Notes: a model not told the origin generated them from the sequence alone. A stretch of 20,262 nt of DNA from Microbacteriaceae bacterium (GCA_024642605.1 JAHEAT010000001.1:1-20262), one strand, 5' to 3'; positions 7,365 to 15,280 are shown, counted from the stretch's first letter. Translations and numbers: made by a program.

Positions 7365-8495
7365 ATGTCTAAACCGACTTTCAAGCCAAAGCGTCTGCTC
7401 TTGGTGCACGCGCACCCAGACGATGAGAGCCTGTTTACTGGGCACGTCATTGCTAAGGCAGTAAAAGACGGGGCAGAAGTATTGGTTTTGACCCTTACTC
7501 GTGGCGAGCGCGGCCGGATGAAACTCGAAGAACTCAAGGGCATCGAAGGCAATCTCGCAGCCGTTGGCGCCTTTCGAGAGGCCGAGCTGAAGAATGCACT
7601 TGCGGCCCTAGGTGCAACCCGTCACAAGTTCGCCGGTACTCGCGCGTATTTAGATTCGGGCTTTCGCATTAATGCTTGGAGCCGCGCGACCAAACCTAAG
7701 AATTTAGATGAAATGGCTCTGTCGGCAGTGTCGACTGCTGTGATTAGCGAAGATATTTACCAGGTCATTAAAGAATTCAAACCCGACTACCTGCTCACCT
7801 ATAACAGACGCGGGGGATTCGGTCACCCCGATCACAAGCGCGCCAACGAGGCTTCGGCCATGGCGCTTCGCCGTTACAACAAAGAAACTCGCGGCAAGGC
7901 CCCGCAGTTCTGGGTAATTTCTGAGGGTCGCGAACGATTCGACGTGGCTATTGGCACGCCCGAAACGGCAGCAATCAAGAAGGCGGCGCTCTCGGCTCAT
8001 GCATCGCAGATTGCTGTAAATGCCGAAACGTATTCCATCGTCTCGGGCAAAGAGATTCGCTATGACCGCCAAGAGCGCATTCGTCGATCGAGCATTAAGC
8101 CTTGGCTGTTCTTGAAGCCCATTGCCCTGGGTTTGTGGGCACTTCCACTCGGAATACTCATGGCCTTTGCCGGCACCATGCTTCACAACATCACCGCAAG
8201 CGGAACCGATCGAGCACCGCTGGGGCTCGAGGTTGCCCTTGCTCTAACAGCGTCATTAGCCATTGCGCTGAGACTCTTGCGTGAGAGTCGCGGAGCTCTC
8301 TATTTGATGTGCCTTACCTTCGCAGCGACGCTCTATTGGCTTGCAAACGGAAACCCAGATGGTGACGTAATCATTGCAAACAACACCAACGGTCAGTTGT
8401 GGGTTTACGGGTCACTAGCAATCTGCGCGATTGTGATGGTTTTTCCGCGGGTTGGCCCCGGCGCGTGGCGTAAACGCACCTCCAGCCATCGCTAA
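7365..8495 (+). CDS. mshB: PIG-L family (MshB-like) deacetylase fused to a C-terminal membrane domain
   Basis: The N-terminal part (about residues 9-235) is a zinc-dependent PIG-L/LmbE deacetylase. It has AHPDDE at 16-21, with His17 and Asp20 as expected zinc ligands and Asp19 as base, and GHPDH at 153-157, with His154 as third ligand and His157 at the active site. Its closest known role by position and motif is MshB, which deacetylates GlcNAc-inositol in mycothiol synthesis; mycothiol conjugate amidase or another PIG-L deacetylase is possible. The C-terminal part (about 243-376) is unusual for MshB: four hydrophobic helices near 247-270, 286-302, 307-325 and 345-362. In M. tuberculosis a separate small membrane-protein gene (Rv1171) follows mshB, so this may be a fusion of the two. 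The frame is continuous, with no sign of a sequencing join. fdxA follows 38 bp later. Confidence 0.8.
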   Translation: MSKPTFKPKRLLLVHAHPDDESLFTGHVIAKAVKDGAEVLVLTLTRGERGRMKLEELKGIEGNLAAVGAFREAELKNALAALGATRHKFAGTRAYLDSGFRINAWSRATKPKNLDEMALSAVSTAVISEDIYQVIKEFKPDYLLTYNRRGGFGHPDHKRANEASAMALRRYNKETRGKAPQFWVISEGRERFDVAIGTPETAAIKKAALSAHASQIAVNAETYSIVSGKEIRYDRQERIRRSSIKPWLFLKPIALGLWALPLGILMAFAGTMLHNITASGTDRAPLGLEVALALTASLAIALRLLRESRGALYLMCLTFAATLYWLANGNPDGDVIIANNTNGQLWVYGSLAICAIVMVFPRVGPGAWRKRTSSHR

Positions 8496-8533
8496 GTGTT
8501 TTAATACCTAAAGAACTTCGAGAGGAATATCGC

Positions 8534-8854
8534 ATGACTTACGTAATCGCTCTGCCTTGCGTTGATGTCAAAGACAAGGCATGCATCGAAGAGTGCCCTG
8601 TCGACTGCATCTACGAAGGCGACCGCATGCTTTACATCCACCCGGATGAATGCGTCGACTGTGGCGCTTGCGAGCCGGTTTGCCCGGTTGAAGCCATCTA
8701 TTACGAAGACGACCTACCGAGCCAGTGGGCCGACTACTACAAGGCAAACGTTGAGTTCTTCAACGAAATCGGTTCGCCCGGTGGAGCCGCAAAGGTTGGA
8801 AAGATTGATTCAGACCACTCGGTGATTACCGCGCTGCCACCACAGGGCGAATAG
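8534..8854 (+). CDS. fdxA: Seven-iron ferredoxin ([3Fe-4S] plus [4Fe-4S])
   Basis: This 106-residue soluble electron carrier matches FdxA/FdxC of Actinobacteria. Cysteines occur at 9, 17, 21, 25, 40, 43, 46 and 50. By comparison with Azotobacter ferredoxin I, Cys9, Cys17 and Cys50 would hold the [3Fe-4S] cluster and Cys21, Cys40, Cys43 and Cys46 the [4Fe-4S] cluster; the CxxC that would make the first cluster 4Fe is absent (Val at position 12). The acidic C-terminal tail is normal for this type. A good ribosome-binding site, AGAGGA, lies 7 bases before the ATG. The dapC start follows the stop by 3 bp, so the two are co-transcribed. Its redox partner is not evident here; P450s or other oxidoreductases are usual for the family. 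Confidence 0.95.
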   Translation: MTYVIALPCVDVKDKACIEECPVDCIYEGDRMLYIHPDECVDCGACEPVCPVEAIYYEDDLPSQWADYYKANVEFFNEIGSPGGAAKVGKIDSDHSVITALPPQGE

Positions 8855-8857
8855 CCT

Positions 8858-9964
8858 GTGTTTGAACGCCTTCCCGAGTATCCCTGGGAAAAGCTCAAAC
8901 CTTTCGCTGAAACCGCAAGGCAACACTCGGGTGGCATCGTTGACCTCTCGATCGGTTCGCCCGTTGACCCCACCCCAGCGATCGTGCGCGATGCACTCAA
9001 CTCGTTTGCGAACGCACCCGGTTATCCATCGACCGGTGGTTCACCCGAACTCAAGGCCGCTGTGGTGGAGTGGTTTGCAAGGCGCAGGGGAGTGCCGGGG
9101 CTTACCGCCGATCAGGTAATGCCGAGCATCGGCTCTAAAGAACTCATCTCATTTTTGCCGCTACTTTTGGGGCTAGGAAAGGGCGACGTCGTTGTGCAAC
9201 CCAAGGTTGCCTACACCGCATACGTGGTTGGTGCTGCTTTGGTCGATTGCGAGATTGTCAGCGAAGACGACCCAGCAAAATGGCCATCCAACACCAAACT
9301 GGTTTGGATTAACAGCCCCGGAAACCCAGACGGCAAGGTTCTCGACGTTGATCAGATGAGAGCTGCTGTCGAACGCGCTCGCGAACTCGGAGCAGTTTTG
9401 GCCAGCGACGAATGCTACGCCGAACTAGGCTGGGATGCCTGGAGCGAAAAGCTCATCCCTTCGGTGCTAGACCCACGCGTTAGCGGCGGCGACCACACCA
9501 ACCTTTTGGCTCTCTACTCGCTCAGCAAGCAGTCGAACATGGCTGGACACCGTGCAGCCTTCGCCGCCGGCGATGCCAAACTCGTGAAGTCACTCGTGAA
9601 TCTGCGCATGCACGCAGGGCTCAACACTCCAGCCCCGGTTCAGCACGCAATCGCGGTTGCGCTCGGCGACTACGAGCACGTGCTGGTGGCGCGAGAAACC
9701 TACTCCAAGCGCCGAGAGCTGCTGCTGCCCGCCATCCGTGATTATGGTTTTACGGTTGCCGACAGCGAGGCCGGTTTGTATTTGTGGGCGACGCTCGGCG
9801 AAGACTGCTGGATTACGGTTGCGAAGATGGCCGAACTCGGCATTCTCGTTGGCCCGGGGTCGCTCTACGGCGAAGCGGGAAATCAGTTTGTGCGTTTCGC
9901 TTTAACGGCAACCGATGAGCGAATTTCTGAAGGTGTAGACCGCCTGCGCAATGCCATAGGCTAG
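8858..9964 (+). CDS. dapC: N-succinyldiaminopimelate aminotransferase DapC (class I/II PLP enzyme)
   Basis: The 368-residue product is a fold-type I PLP aminotransferase. It shows GYPSTGGSPELKAAV near 55-69, NSPGNPDG at 152-159 (PLP-binding Asn and the usual NPTG-like turn), DECY at 184-187, SLSK at 221-224 with Lys224 as the Schiff-base lysine, HR at 231-232 for phosphate contact, and a C-terminal FVRFALT with the substrate carboxylate Arg. In Actinobacteria the gene directly after this ferredoxin is annotated as DapC, which converts N-succinyl-2-amino-6-ketopimelate to N-succinyl-LL-diaminopimelate with glutamate, for lysine and peptidoglycan. That name rests on context and family; an alternative aminotransferase specificity is possible. 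It starts at GTG 3 bp after the fdxA stop without a clear ribosome-binding site, pointing to translational coupling. Confidence 0.88.
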   Translation: MFERLPEYPWEKLKPFAETARQHSGGIVDLSIGSPVDPTPAIVRDALNSFANAPGYPSTGGSPELKAAVVEWFARRRGVPGLTADQVMPSIGSKELISFLPLLLGLGKGDVVVQPKVAYTAYVVGAALVDCEIVSEDDPAKWPSNTKLVWINSPGNPDGKVLDVDQMRAAVERARELGAVLASDECYAELGWDAWSEKLIPSVLDPRVSGGDHTNLLALYSLSKQSNMAGHRAAFAAGDAKLVKSLVNLRMHAGLNTPAPVQHAIAVALGDYEHVLVARETYSKRRELLLPAIRDYGFTVADSEAGLYLWATLGEDCWITVAKMAELGILVGPGSLYGEAGNQFVRFALTATDERISEGVDRLRNAIG

Positions 9965-9983
9965 TCTCACCGCTAATAGTTTC

Positions 9984-9989
9984 AAGGAG
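9984..9989 (+). promoter_or_regulatory. Ribosome-binding site that supports the TTG start of gltA
   Basis: AAGGAG stands 5 bases before TTG at 9995. No ATG or GTG with a comparable site lies nearby, so it decides the start of citrate synthase. Confidence 0.7.
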
Positions 9990-9994
9990 CAGCA

Positions 9995-11278
9995 TTGACC
10001 GAACAGGTTTTCTCCGACAAGGTAACCCTCAACTTTCCAGGGGGTTCAACTGAGTTTCCTATCCTCACTTCAGCCGACGGCGACAGCGCCATCGACTTCT
10101 CGAAGCTCAACGCTGCAACCGGTCTGAACGCCTTCGATCAAGGGTTTGTAAATACCGCGTCTACCCGCTCGGCCATCACATTTATCGATGGCGATCAGGG
10201 AATTTTGCGTTATCGCGGATACCCGATCAACGAACTTGCCGGCAACAAGTCGTTTATCGAAGTCGCCTACCTGCTCATCTATGGCAACCTTCCAACCCAA
10301 GACCAGCTCGCCGCCTTTGACGACAGAATTCGTCGCCACACGCTGATTCATGAGGAACTTAAAAACCTCTTTCATGCGATGCCTCAGAACGCACACCCGA
10401 TGTCGGTATTGGCTGCCGGCACCTCGGCTTTGTCAACGTTCTACCAAGACTCTCTAAACCCGCACGACGCCGACCAGGTTGAACTTTCGACCATTCGTCT
10501 GCTTGCCAAACTGCCAATATTGGCCGCTTACTCTTACAAGAACTCACTCGGTCAAGCACTGCTTTATCCAAACAACTCACTCGGCTTCGTCGAAAACTTC
10601 TTACGCCTTTGCTTTGGCAACATGGCTGAACCGTACCTTCAGAACCCAGTAATCACCAAAGCTCTAGACACCCTGTTTGTGCTTCACGCCGACCACGAAC
10701 AGAACTGCTCAACCTCAACCGTACGTCTAGTCGGTTCGAGCCAGGCCAACTTGTTTGCCTCGGTTTCGGCCGGTGTTTCGGCGCTGTTTGGCCCGTTGCA
10801 CGGTGGCGCCAATGAGGCAGTCATCGAAATGCTCACCGCAATTCGAGACTCGGGCGACTCGGTTGAGCGATACATCGAGCGCGTCAAGAACAAAGAAGAC
10901 GGCATTCGTCTCATGGGATTCGGCCACCGCGTTTACAAGTCTTTCGACCCACGGGCCACCATCGTCAAGGCAACCGCCGACAAGGTGCTTGCCGAGCTAG
11001 GTGTTAGCGACCCGCTTCTCGACATTGCCAAGCAGCTCGAAGCCGCAGCTCTCGCCGACGAATACTTTGTTGAGCGCAAGCTGTATCCAAACGTCGACTT
11101 CTACACCGGCGTGATTTACAAGGCCATGGGATTCCCGCCACGTATGTACACCGTATTGTTTGCCATTGGTCGTTTGCCAGGCTGGATTGCGCACTGGCGC
11201 GAGATGAACCAAGACCCAGCCACCAAGATTGGCCGCCCTCAGCAGCTTTACATTGGTGAACCTGAGCGCCACATCTAG
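9995..11278 (+). CDS. gltA: Citrate synthase (type II, hexameric class)
   Basis: This 427-residue enzyme condenses acetyl-CoA and oxaloacetate to citrate at the entry of the TCA cycle. Key motifs are intact: RYRGYPINEL near 72-81, HADHEQNCST at 231-240, LHGGANEA at 268-275 with catalytic His269, GFGHRVYK at 308-315 with His311, and DFYTGV at 368-373 with catalytic Asp368. The PGWIAHWREM and R-P-Q-LY-GE ending is the normal C-terminus. Length agrees with the longer, NADH-type bacterial enzymes such as E. coli GltA. The start is TTG, decided by the strong AAGGAG upstream. It follows dapC by 30 bp and could share that transcript, or use TAGTCT (9962-9967), which overlaps the dapC stop. Its stop overlaps that of the convergent rsmD by 4 bp. 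Confidence 0.95.
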   Translation: MTEQVFSDKVTLNFPGGSTEFPILTSADGDSAIDFSKLNAATGLNAFDQGFVNTASTRSAITFIDGDQGILRYRGYPINELAGNKSFIEVAYLLIYGNLPTQDQLAAFDDRIRRHTLIHEELKNLFHAMPQNAHPMSVLAAGTSALSTFYQDSLNPHDADQVELSTIRLLAKLPILAAYSYKNSLGQALLYPNNSLGFVENFLRLCFGNMAEPYLQNPVITKALDTLFVLHADHEQNCSTSTVRLVGSSQANLFASVSAGVSALFGPLHGGANEAVIEMLTAIRDSGDSVERYIERVKNKEDGIRLMGFGHRVYKSFDPRATIVKATADKVLAELGVSDPLLDIAKQLEAAALADEYFVERKLYPNVDFYTGVIYKAMGFPPRMYTVLFAIGRLPGWIAHWREMNQDPATKIGRPQQLYIGEPERHI

Positions 11279-11856
11279 TTAGAAGCGGCTAACTCCAGCC
11301 AGTAGACAACGGTATCGCCGTAGTTTTTCTCATCGGCTAACGAGTATTCGCCAGGAAACTCCGGCTTTTCTGAACGGCTCGAACGTTCCACAGCAACCAC
11401 GGCGTTGGGGTGCAAAATCGGCAGCAGCGCATCCAAGTTTGAAACGACTTCGGCGTTGCCAATCTCATAAGGCGGATCGATAAAGACGATGGTGAAATCG
11501 GTGACAGTGGGCGAACTCAAAAACGACTGAACCGACTTGTTGATTACCTTGGTCTCGGCTTCGAACCCTTCGTCGTCGATCGCCTTTTGCACCGATTTCG
11601 CGTTGGCTACACATACTGCCGCAGCCTTACCGTCTCGCTCAACCATGTGAGCCAAAACTGCACCTCTGCTAACCGCTTCAAGAGCTAGGGCGCCGGTGCC
11701 GGCGTAAAGGTCTAGAACTCTGGCATCTACGAGTGCATCGCGGGCGTCGAGACGCGAAAAGATGCTTTCGCGAATTCGGTCTGAGGTTGGTCTAGTTGAT
11801 TTCGCTGGCGAAGCGAGTTTTCTTGAGCCGGCGATACCGCCGATGATTCGGGTCAT
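11275..11856 (-). CDS. rsmD: 16S rRNA (guanine966-N2)-methyltransferase RsmD
   Basis: This is a SAM-dependent methyltransferase that modifies G966 of 16S rRNA during small-subunit assembly. Counting from the ATG at 11856 (193 residues), TRIIGGIAGSRKL forms the family N-terminus, RPTSDRIRESIFSRL is the conserved segment near 22-36, DLYAGTGALALEA at 49-61 is the SAM-binding motif I, and FIDPPYE at 125-131 holds the catalytic DPPY of N2-guanine methyltransferases. An in-frame ATG at 11865 would add MLD; neither start has a clear ribosome-binding site, and I prefer the one matching the family. The gene is reverse-strand between gltA and recG. Its start lies only 6-15 bp from that of recG, so the promoters of both must overlap or lie inside the opposite gene. 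RsmD beside coaD and recG is a common arrangement. Confidence 0.92.
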   Translation of the reverse strand: MTRIIGGIAGSRKLASPAKSTRPTSDRIRESIFSRLDARDALVDARVLDLYAGTGALALEAVSRGAVLAHMVERDGKAAAVCVANAKSVQKAIDDEGFEAETKVINKSVQSFLSSPTVTDFTIVFIDPPYEIGNAEVVSNLDALLPILHPNAVVAVERSSRSEKPEFPGEYSLADEKNYGDTVVYWLELAASN

Positions 11857-11859
11857 GTC

Positions 11860-11865
11860 TAGCAT
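11860..11865 (+). promoter_or_regulatory. Possible -10 (TAGCAT) for a leaderless recG transcript
   Basis: TAGCAT fits TANNNT and ends 6 bases before the recG ATG. There is no Shine-Dalgarno sequence there, since the upstream bases are the start of rsmD. A start of transcription at the ATG would resolve both facts. The -35 is not clear. Confidence 0.35.
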
Positions 11866-11871
11866 TGAACC

Positions 11872-14058
11872 ATGCTTTTACCTTTAGAGTCGCTCGATCG
11901 AGTGCTTGGCGACAGAACCGCCAAATCTTTCGCGCGGCATCTGGGGCTTTCAACCGTCGCCGACCTGCTGCAGCACTTTCCTCGGCGCTACGCCACCCGA
12001 GGCGAACTCACCCCGATTTCGGAGTTGCCGGTGGGGGAGTCTGTTTCGATAGTCGCCGACATCGTTGACGTGCGCGAACGCTTCATGACCGGTCGCAAAG
12101 GCAGCATTCTCGAGGTTCGCATCACCGACGGCAACGGCATGCTCTCGCTCACCTTCTTCAATCAGGCTTGGCGTCAAAAAGACCTCAAACCTGGCGCTCG
12201 GGGCCTCTTCGCGGGCAAGATCGGTGCGTATCAGGGCAAGCTGCAGCTGACGCATCCCGACTATGAGCTTTTTCCAGAAGACATCACCGACGAAGCCGCC
12301 AAGGCGTGGGCCGATTTACCGATACCGATCTACCCTGCGGCAGCGAGCGTGACCACATGGATGATTCAGCGCGCGCTCGCCGTTGTACTCGACACTCTCG
12401 CGCCAATCACCGATGAACTCGATCAGTCCATGGTTATCTCCGAGGGTTTGCTTTCGGCAAACGATGCCATTCACAAGATTCACCGACCAACGGTTGCTGC
12501 CGACTGGGTTCAGGCTCGCCAAACACTAAAGTTTCACGAGGCGTTTTTGCTGCAGGCGCAGCTGATAAAACGCAAGCTTGAAAATTCGCACACCAAAACA
12601 GCAGCCCGCGTGGCAGGGGTGGCCGGTTACCTGCAGGCTTTCGATAAATCCTTACCGTTTGCGCTCACCCAAGGGCAGGTTGAGGTTGGCAACGAGATTT
12701 GCGAAGACCTTGCGCGCGAGCATCCGATGAATCGACTGCTTCAGGGTGAGGTTGGTTCGGGTAAGACTCTGGTGGCTTTGCGTGCCATGTTGACTGTTGC
12801 CGACTCTGGCGGACAATCTGCATTGTTGGCGCCGACCGAGGTGTTGGCATCGCAGCACTTCGACTCGATCAAACGCACTCTGGGCGAACAACTGGCGAAG
12901 GACTGCGGTTTGACTCTGCTCACCGGTCAGATGCCAACGGCCGAACGCAAACGGGCCTTGCTGCAGATTGTCAGCGGAAAAGCGCAACTAGTTGTGGGCA
13001 CTCACGCTTTGATCGCTGACAAAGTGGAGTTTCTAGACCTCGGTTTAATCGTGGTCGACGAGCAGCACCGCTTTGGAGTTGAGCAGCGCGAGGCACTTCG
13101 GCTCAAGGGTAAAACTCCGCCTCACGTGCTCACCATGACAGCCACGCCGATTCCGCGCACGCTGGCCGTTACGGTTTTTGGTGACCTCGACGTTTCGACT
13201 CTTACCGAACTTCCGTCCGGACGCAAGCAGATCACCAGCCACGTCGTGCAGTCACAGCAGACAGCCCTCGTGGCAAGGGTTTGGTCGAGAGTCGCCGAAG
13301 AGGTTGCTGCCGGGCATCAAGCCTTTGTGGTTTGCCCGCGCATCGATGAGAACGATGACGCTTCCGAATTCTTGGATGCCGGTGGCACACTGGCCGAGCC
13401 CGAAGAAATCGAAACCGACCTCCTCGGTTCCAAGACGCCAAAAAGGCCACTTGCTGCCGCGACAGCTGTGGCGAGTGCGCTCGCACAGAACCCGGCCTTG
13501 AACGGAGTTACCGTTGGGCTTCTGCACGGTCGCATGAGTTCCGAAGAGAAATCTCAGGTCATGGCCGAGTTCGTGGCCAAGAAAATCGATGTGCTGGTGA
13601 GCACCACCGTGATCGAAGTTGGTGTTGATGTTCCAAACGCCACGGTAATGGTTGTGCTCGATGCCGAGCGATTTGGTGTTTCTCAGCTTCACCAGTTGCG
13701 CGGCCGAGTGGGTCGAGGCGGCCATGCCGGTCTTTGTCTGTTGCTCACCTCGGCCGAACCGTTCTCGCTGTCTCTGCAGCGCGTAGAGGCTGTTGCCGGC
13801 ACAACCGATGGTTTCAAACTCAGCGAAATCGACCTAGAACTGCGCCGCGAGGGCGATGTGCTGGGGGCGTCGCAGTCTGGTGGCCGTTCTTCGTTGAAAC
13901 TACTTCGAGTTGTTCAAGACGCCGATCTCATCGTGCGCTGCCGTGAACTCGCTCAAACGCTGATTGACGACGACATCACGCTTGAGAGGCATGGGGTGTT
14001 GGCTCAAGTGCTGCAAGCGCAAGATGACGCCAGGCAGTCGAATCTGGCTAAGGCCTGA
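11872..14058 (+). CDS. recG: ATP-dependent DNA helicase RecG
   Basis: This 728-residue helicase acts on stalled forks and branched recombination intermediates. The N-terminal wedge/OB-fold region spans about 45-145, including VADIVDVRERFMTGRKG and LTFFNQAW. The superfamily 2 motor follows: Walker A GEVGSGKT at 292-299, LLAPTEVLASQHF near 319-331, the DEQH box at 396-399 in VVDEQHRFGVEQRE, TATPIPRT after it, LLHGRMSSEEK in the second motor lobe, TTVIEVGVDVPNA, and motif VI QLRGRVGRG at 608-616. The TRG hairpin region follows, with VEAVAGTTDGFKLSEIDLELR and the GDVLGASQSG signature. Length and order match actinobacterial RecG. The N-terminus (MLLPLESLDRVLGDRTAK) fits this start. coaD begins 15 bp after the stop. 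Confidence 0.96.
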   Translation: MLLPLESLDRVLGDRTAKSFARHLGLSTVADLLQHFPRRYATRGELTPISELPVGESVSIVADIVDVRERFMTGRKGSILEVRITDGNGMLSLTFFNQAWRQKDLKPGARGLFAGKIGAYQGKLQLTHPDYELFPEDITDEAAKAWADLPIPIYPAAASVTTWMIQRALAVVLDTLAPITDELDQSMVISEGLLSANDAIHKIHRPTVAADWVQARQTLKFHEAFLLQAQLIKRKLENSHTKTAARVAGVAGYLQAFDKSLPFALTQGQVEVGNEICEDLAREHPMNRLLQGEVGSGKTLVALRAMLTVADSGGQSALLAPTEVLASQHFDSIKRTLGEQLAKDCGLTLLTGQMPTAERKRALLQIVSGKAQLVVGTHALIADKVEFLDLGLIVVDEQHRFGVEQREALRLKGKTPPHVLTMTATPIPRTLAVTVFGDLDVSTLTELPSGRKQITSHVVQSQQTALVARVWSRVAEEVAAGHQAFVVCPRIDENDDASEFLDAGGTLAEPEEIETDLLGSKTPKRPLAAATAVASALAQNPALNGVTVGLLHGRMSSEEKSQVMAEFVAKKIDVLVSTTVIEVGVDVPNATVMVVLDAERFGVSQLHQLRGRVGRGGHAGLCLLLTSAEPFSLSLQRVEAVAGTTDGFKLSEIDLELRREGDVLGASQSGGRSSLKLLRVVQDADLIVRCRELAQTLIDDDITLERHGVLAQVLQAQDDARQSNLAKA

Positions 14059-14061
14059 GGG

Positions 14062-14067
14062 TAACCT
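14062..14067 (+). promoter_or_regulatory. Possible -10 (TAACCT) for a leaderless coaD transcript
   Basis: TAACCT ends 6 bases before the coaD ATG and lies directly after the recG stop. No ribosome-binding site is present in the short gap apart from AGAAG. The spacing equals that of the recG candidate. It would let the coaD-to-mutM genes be expressed apart from recG. Confidence 0.35.
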
Positions 14068-14073
14068 AGAAGC

Positions 14074-14559
14074 ATGCCAAATCTAGCCGTGTATCCGGGG
14101 TCTTTCGACCCGTTCACACTCGGACACCTCGACATCGCGAGGCGAGCCGCTGCGACCTTCGACGAACTAATAATCGTTGTAGTTCACAACCCCAGCAAAA
14201 CTCCCTTGCTGAGTCTGCAGGAGCGCGCCGAGGCCATCAAGTCGGCTTTCGGCGAACTGCCAAAGTCTATTTGCGTGGATGTTTTAGAACACGGGCTTTT
14301 GGCTGATTACTGCACCAAGATTGGCGCGAGCGTAATAGTCAAGGGTGTTCGCTCAAGCAATGACGTCGATTACGAACTACCAATGGCTCGCGCTAATCGC
14401 GATCTCAGCGGCGTCGAAACGGTGATGCTGCCGGCGTCTGGCGAGTACGCTCACATTTCTTCTACTCTAGTTCGTCAGGTTTTCGAACTTGGCGGCGACG
14501 CCAGCGCATATTTGCCCGAACCCGTAGCGAAACTTTTGAAGGTGAAACTAGCCAAATGA
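14074..14559 (+). CDS. coaD: Pantetheine-phosphate adenylyltransferase (PPAT)
   Basis: The 161-residue enzyme transfers AMP from ATP to 4'-phosphopantetheine, the fourth step of coenzyme A synthesis. It begins MPNLAVYPGSFDPFTLGH, with the nucleotidyltransferase TxGH motif at 15-18. Further family segments are VVHNPSKTPLLSLQERAE, KGVRSSNDVDYELPMA and the ISSTLVR motif at 128-134. Length is the usual 155-170 residues and the catalytic residues are in place. Its TGA overlaps the next gene's ATG (ATGA), so yceD is translationally coupled. Confidence 0.96.
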   Translation: MPNLAVYPGSFDPFTLGHLDIARRAAATFDELIIVVVHNPSKTPLLSLQERAEAIKSAFGELPKSICVDVLEHGLLADYCTKIGASVIVKGVRSSNDVDYELPMARANRDLSGVETVMLPASGEYAHISSTLVRQVFELGGDASAYLPEPVAKLLKVKLAK

Positions 14560-15062
14560 GCGACGAACTGAAAATTGCCGTGCACGATTTGATGCACAAG
14601 CCGGGCTCAATGCGCGAAAAAGTGATTGAGCACACCGTTTTAGAGCGCTTGGGTAACTACGCCATCGGAATCGAAGCGGGGGAGGTTTTAGAAATCGACC
14701 TCAGACTTGAATCTGTTCACGAAGGTATTTTGGCAACCGGAGAAGCCTTTGGGCGAGCATCCGGAGAATGCGGACGATGCTTAGACCCGATTGAAAGCGA
14801 TGTCGAGGTAGATTTTCAAGAACTTTTCGCCTATTCTGGTACAAGCGAAGATGACTTCGTGGTTGAGAACGAGCAAATCGATCTAGACCAAGTCATCAGA
14901 GACGCGGTAGTTCTGTCTCTCCCGTTGCAACCCGTATGCCAGCAAGACTGTGAAGGTCTGTGTATTACGTGTGGCGCGAAGTTATCAGATGACCCGCAAC
15001 ATGCACATGAAGCCGCACTTGATCCGCGGTGGATTGGGCTCCAGCAGCTTAAGGAAGATTAG
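14556..15062 (+). CDS. yceD: YceD/DUF177 family protein (23S rRNA accumulation protein type)
   Basis: This 168-residue protein belongs to the DUF177/YceD family, which sits next to rpmF in most bacteria and is linked to 23S rRNA accumulation or large-subunit assembly in E. coli. The conserved segment [20 protein letters not shown] starts at 72. Cys72 and Cys75 form one CxxC. A second cluster lies at Cys128, Cys132, Cys136 and Cys139 in [15 protein letters not shown], a likely metal-binding knuckle, followed by the usual DPRW-x-L ending. The acidic character fits the family. It overlaps coaD by 4 bp and ends 2 bp before rpmF. The exact biochemical function of the family is not settled. Confidence 0.9.
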   Translation: MSDELKIAVHDLMHKPGSMREKVIEHTVLERLGNYAIGIEAGEVLEIDLRLESVHEGILATGEAFGRASGECGRCLDPIESDVEVDFQELFAYSGTSEDDFVVENEQIDLDQVIRDAVVLSLPLQPVCQQDCEGLCITCGAKLSDDPQHAHEAALDPRWIGLQQLKED

Positions 15063-15064
15063 AC

Positions 15065-15268
15065 ATGCCAGTACCTAAAAGACGCCTTTCTCGCAGCCGT
15101 ACCCACGCGCGCCGTTCGCAGTGGAAGGCCGCTGAGGTCACTCTGGTCAAGACCGTTGTAAACGGCAAGACCGTTTTCAGCCTCCCACACCGCGCTCAGG
15201 TAGTTGAGGACTCGGCCGGCAACGCGCTGTACCTTGAATACAAGGGCCGCAAGGTAGCAGACGCCTAA
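15065..15268 (+). CDS. rpmF: 50S ribosomal protein L32, zinc-free form
   Basis: The 67-residue protein starts [20 protein letters not shown], the typical basic L32 N-terminus, and ends with SLPHRAQVV and a [11 protein letters not shown] tail. It has no cysteine, so the zinc-ribbon found in many L32 proteins is missing. This C-minus form is the usual one in Actinobacteria. It is part of the large subunit. It sits 2 bp after yceD, the classic yceD-rpmF pair, so the two should be made together. Confidence 0.96.
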   Translation: MPVPKRRLSRSRTHARRSQWKAAEVTLVKTVVNGKTVFSLPHRAQVVEDSAGNALYLEYKGRKVADA

Positions 15269-15280
15269 AGACCTTTGGTC

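Noticed and set aside
13252..13725. A 157-codon reverse frame inside recG
   Set aside because: It is antisense to the conserved helicase motifs, rich in His, Arg and Ser, and matches no family; third-position GC bias explains it.
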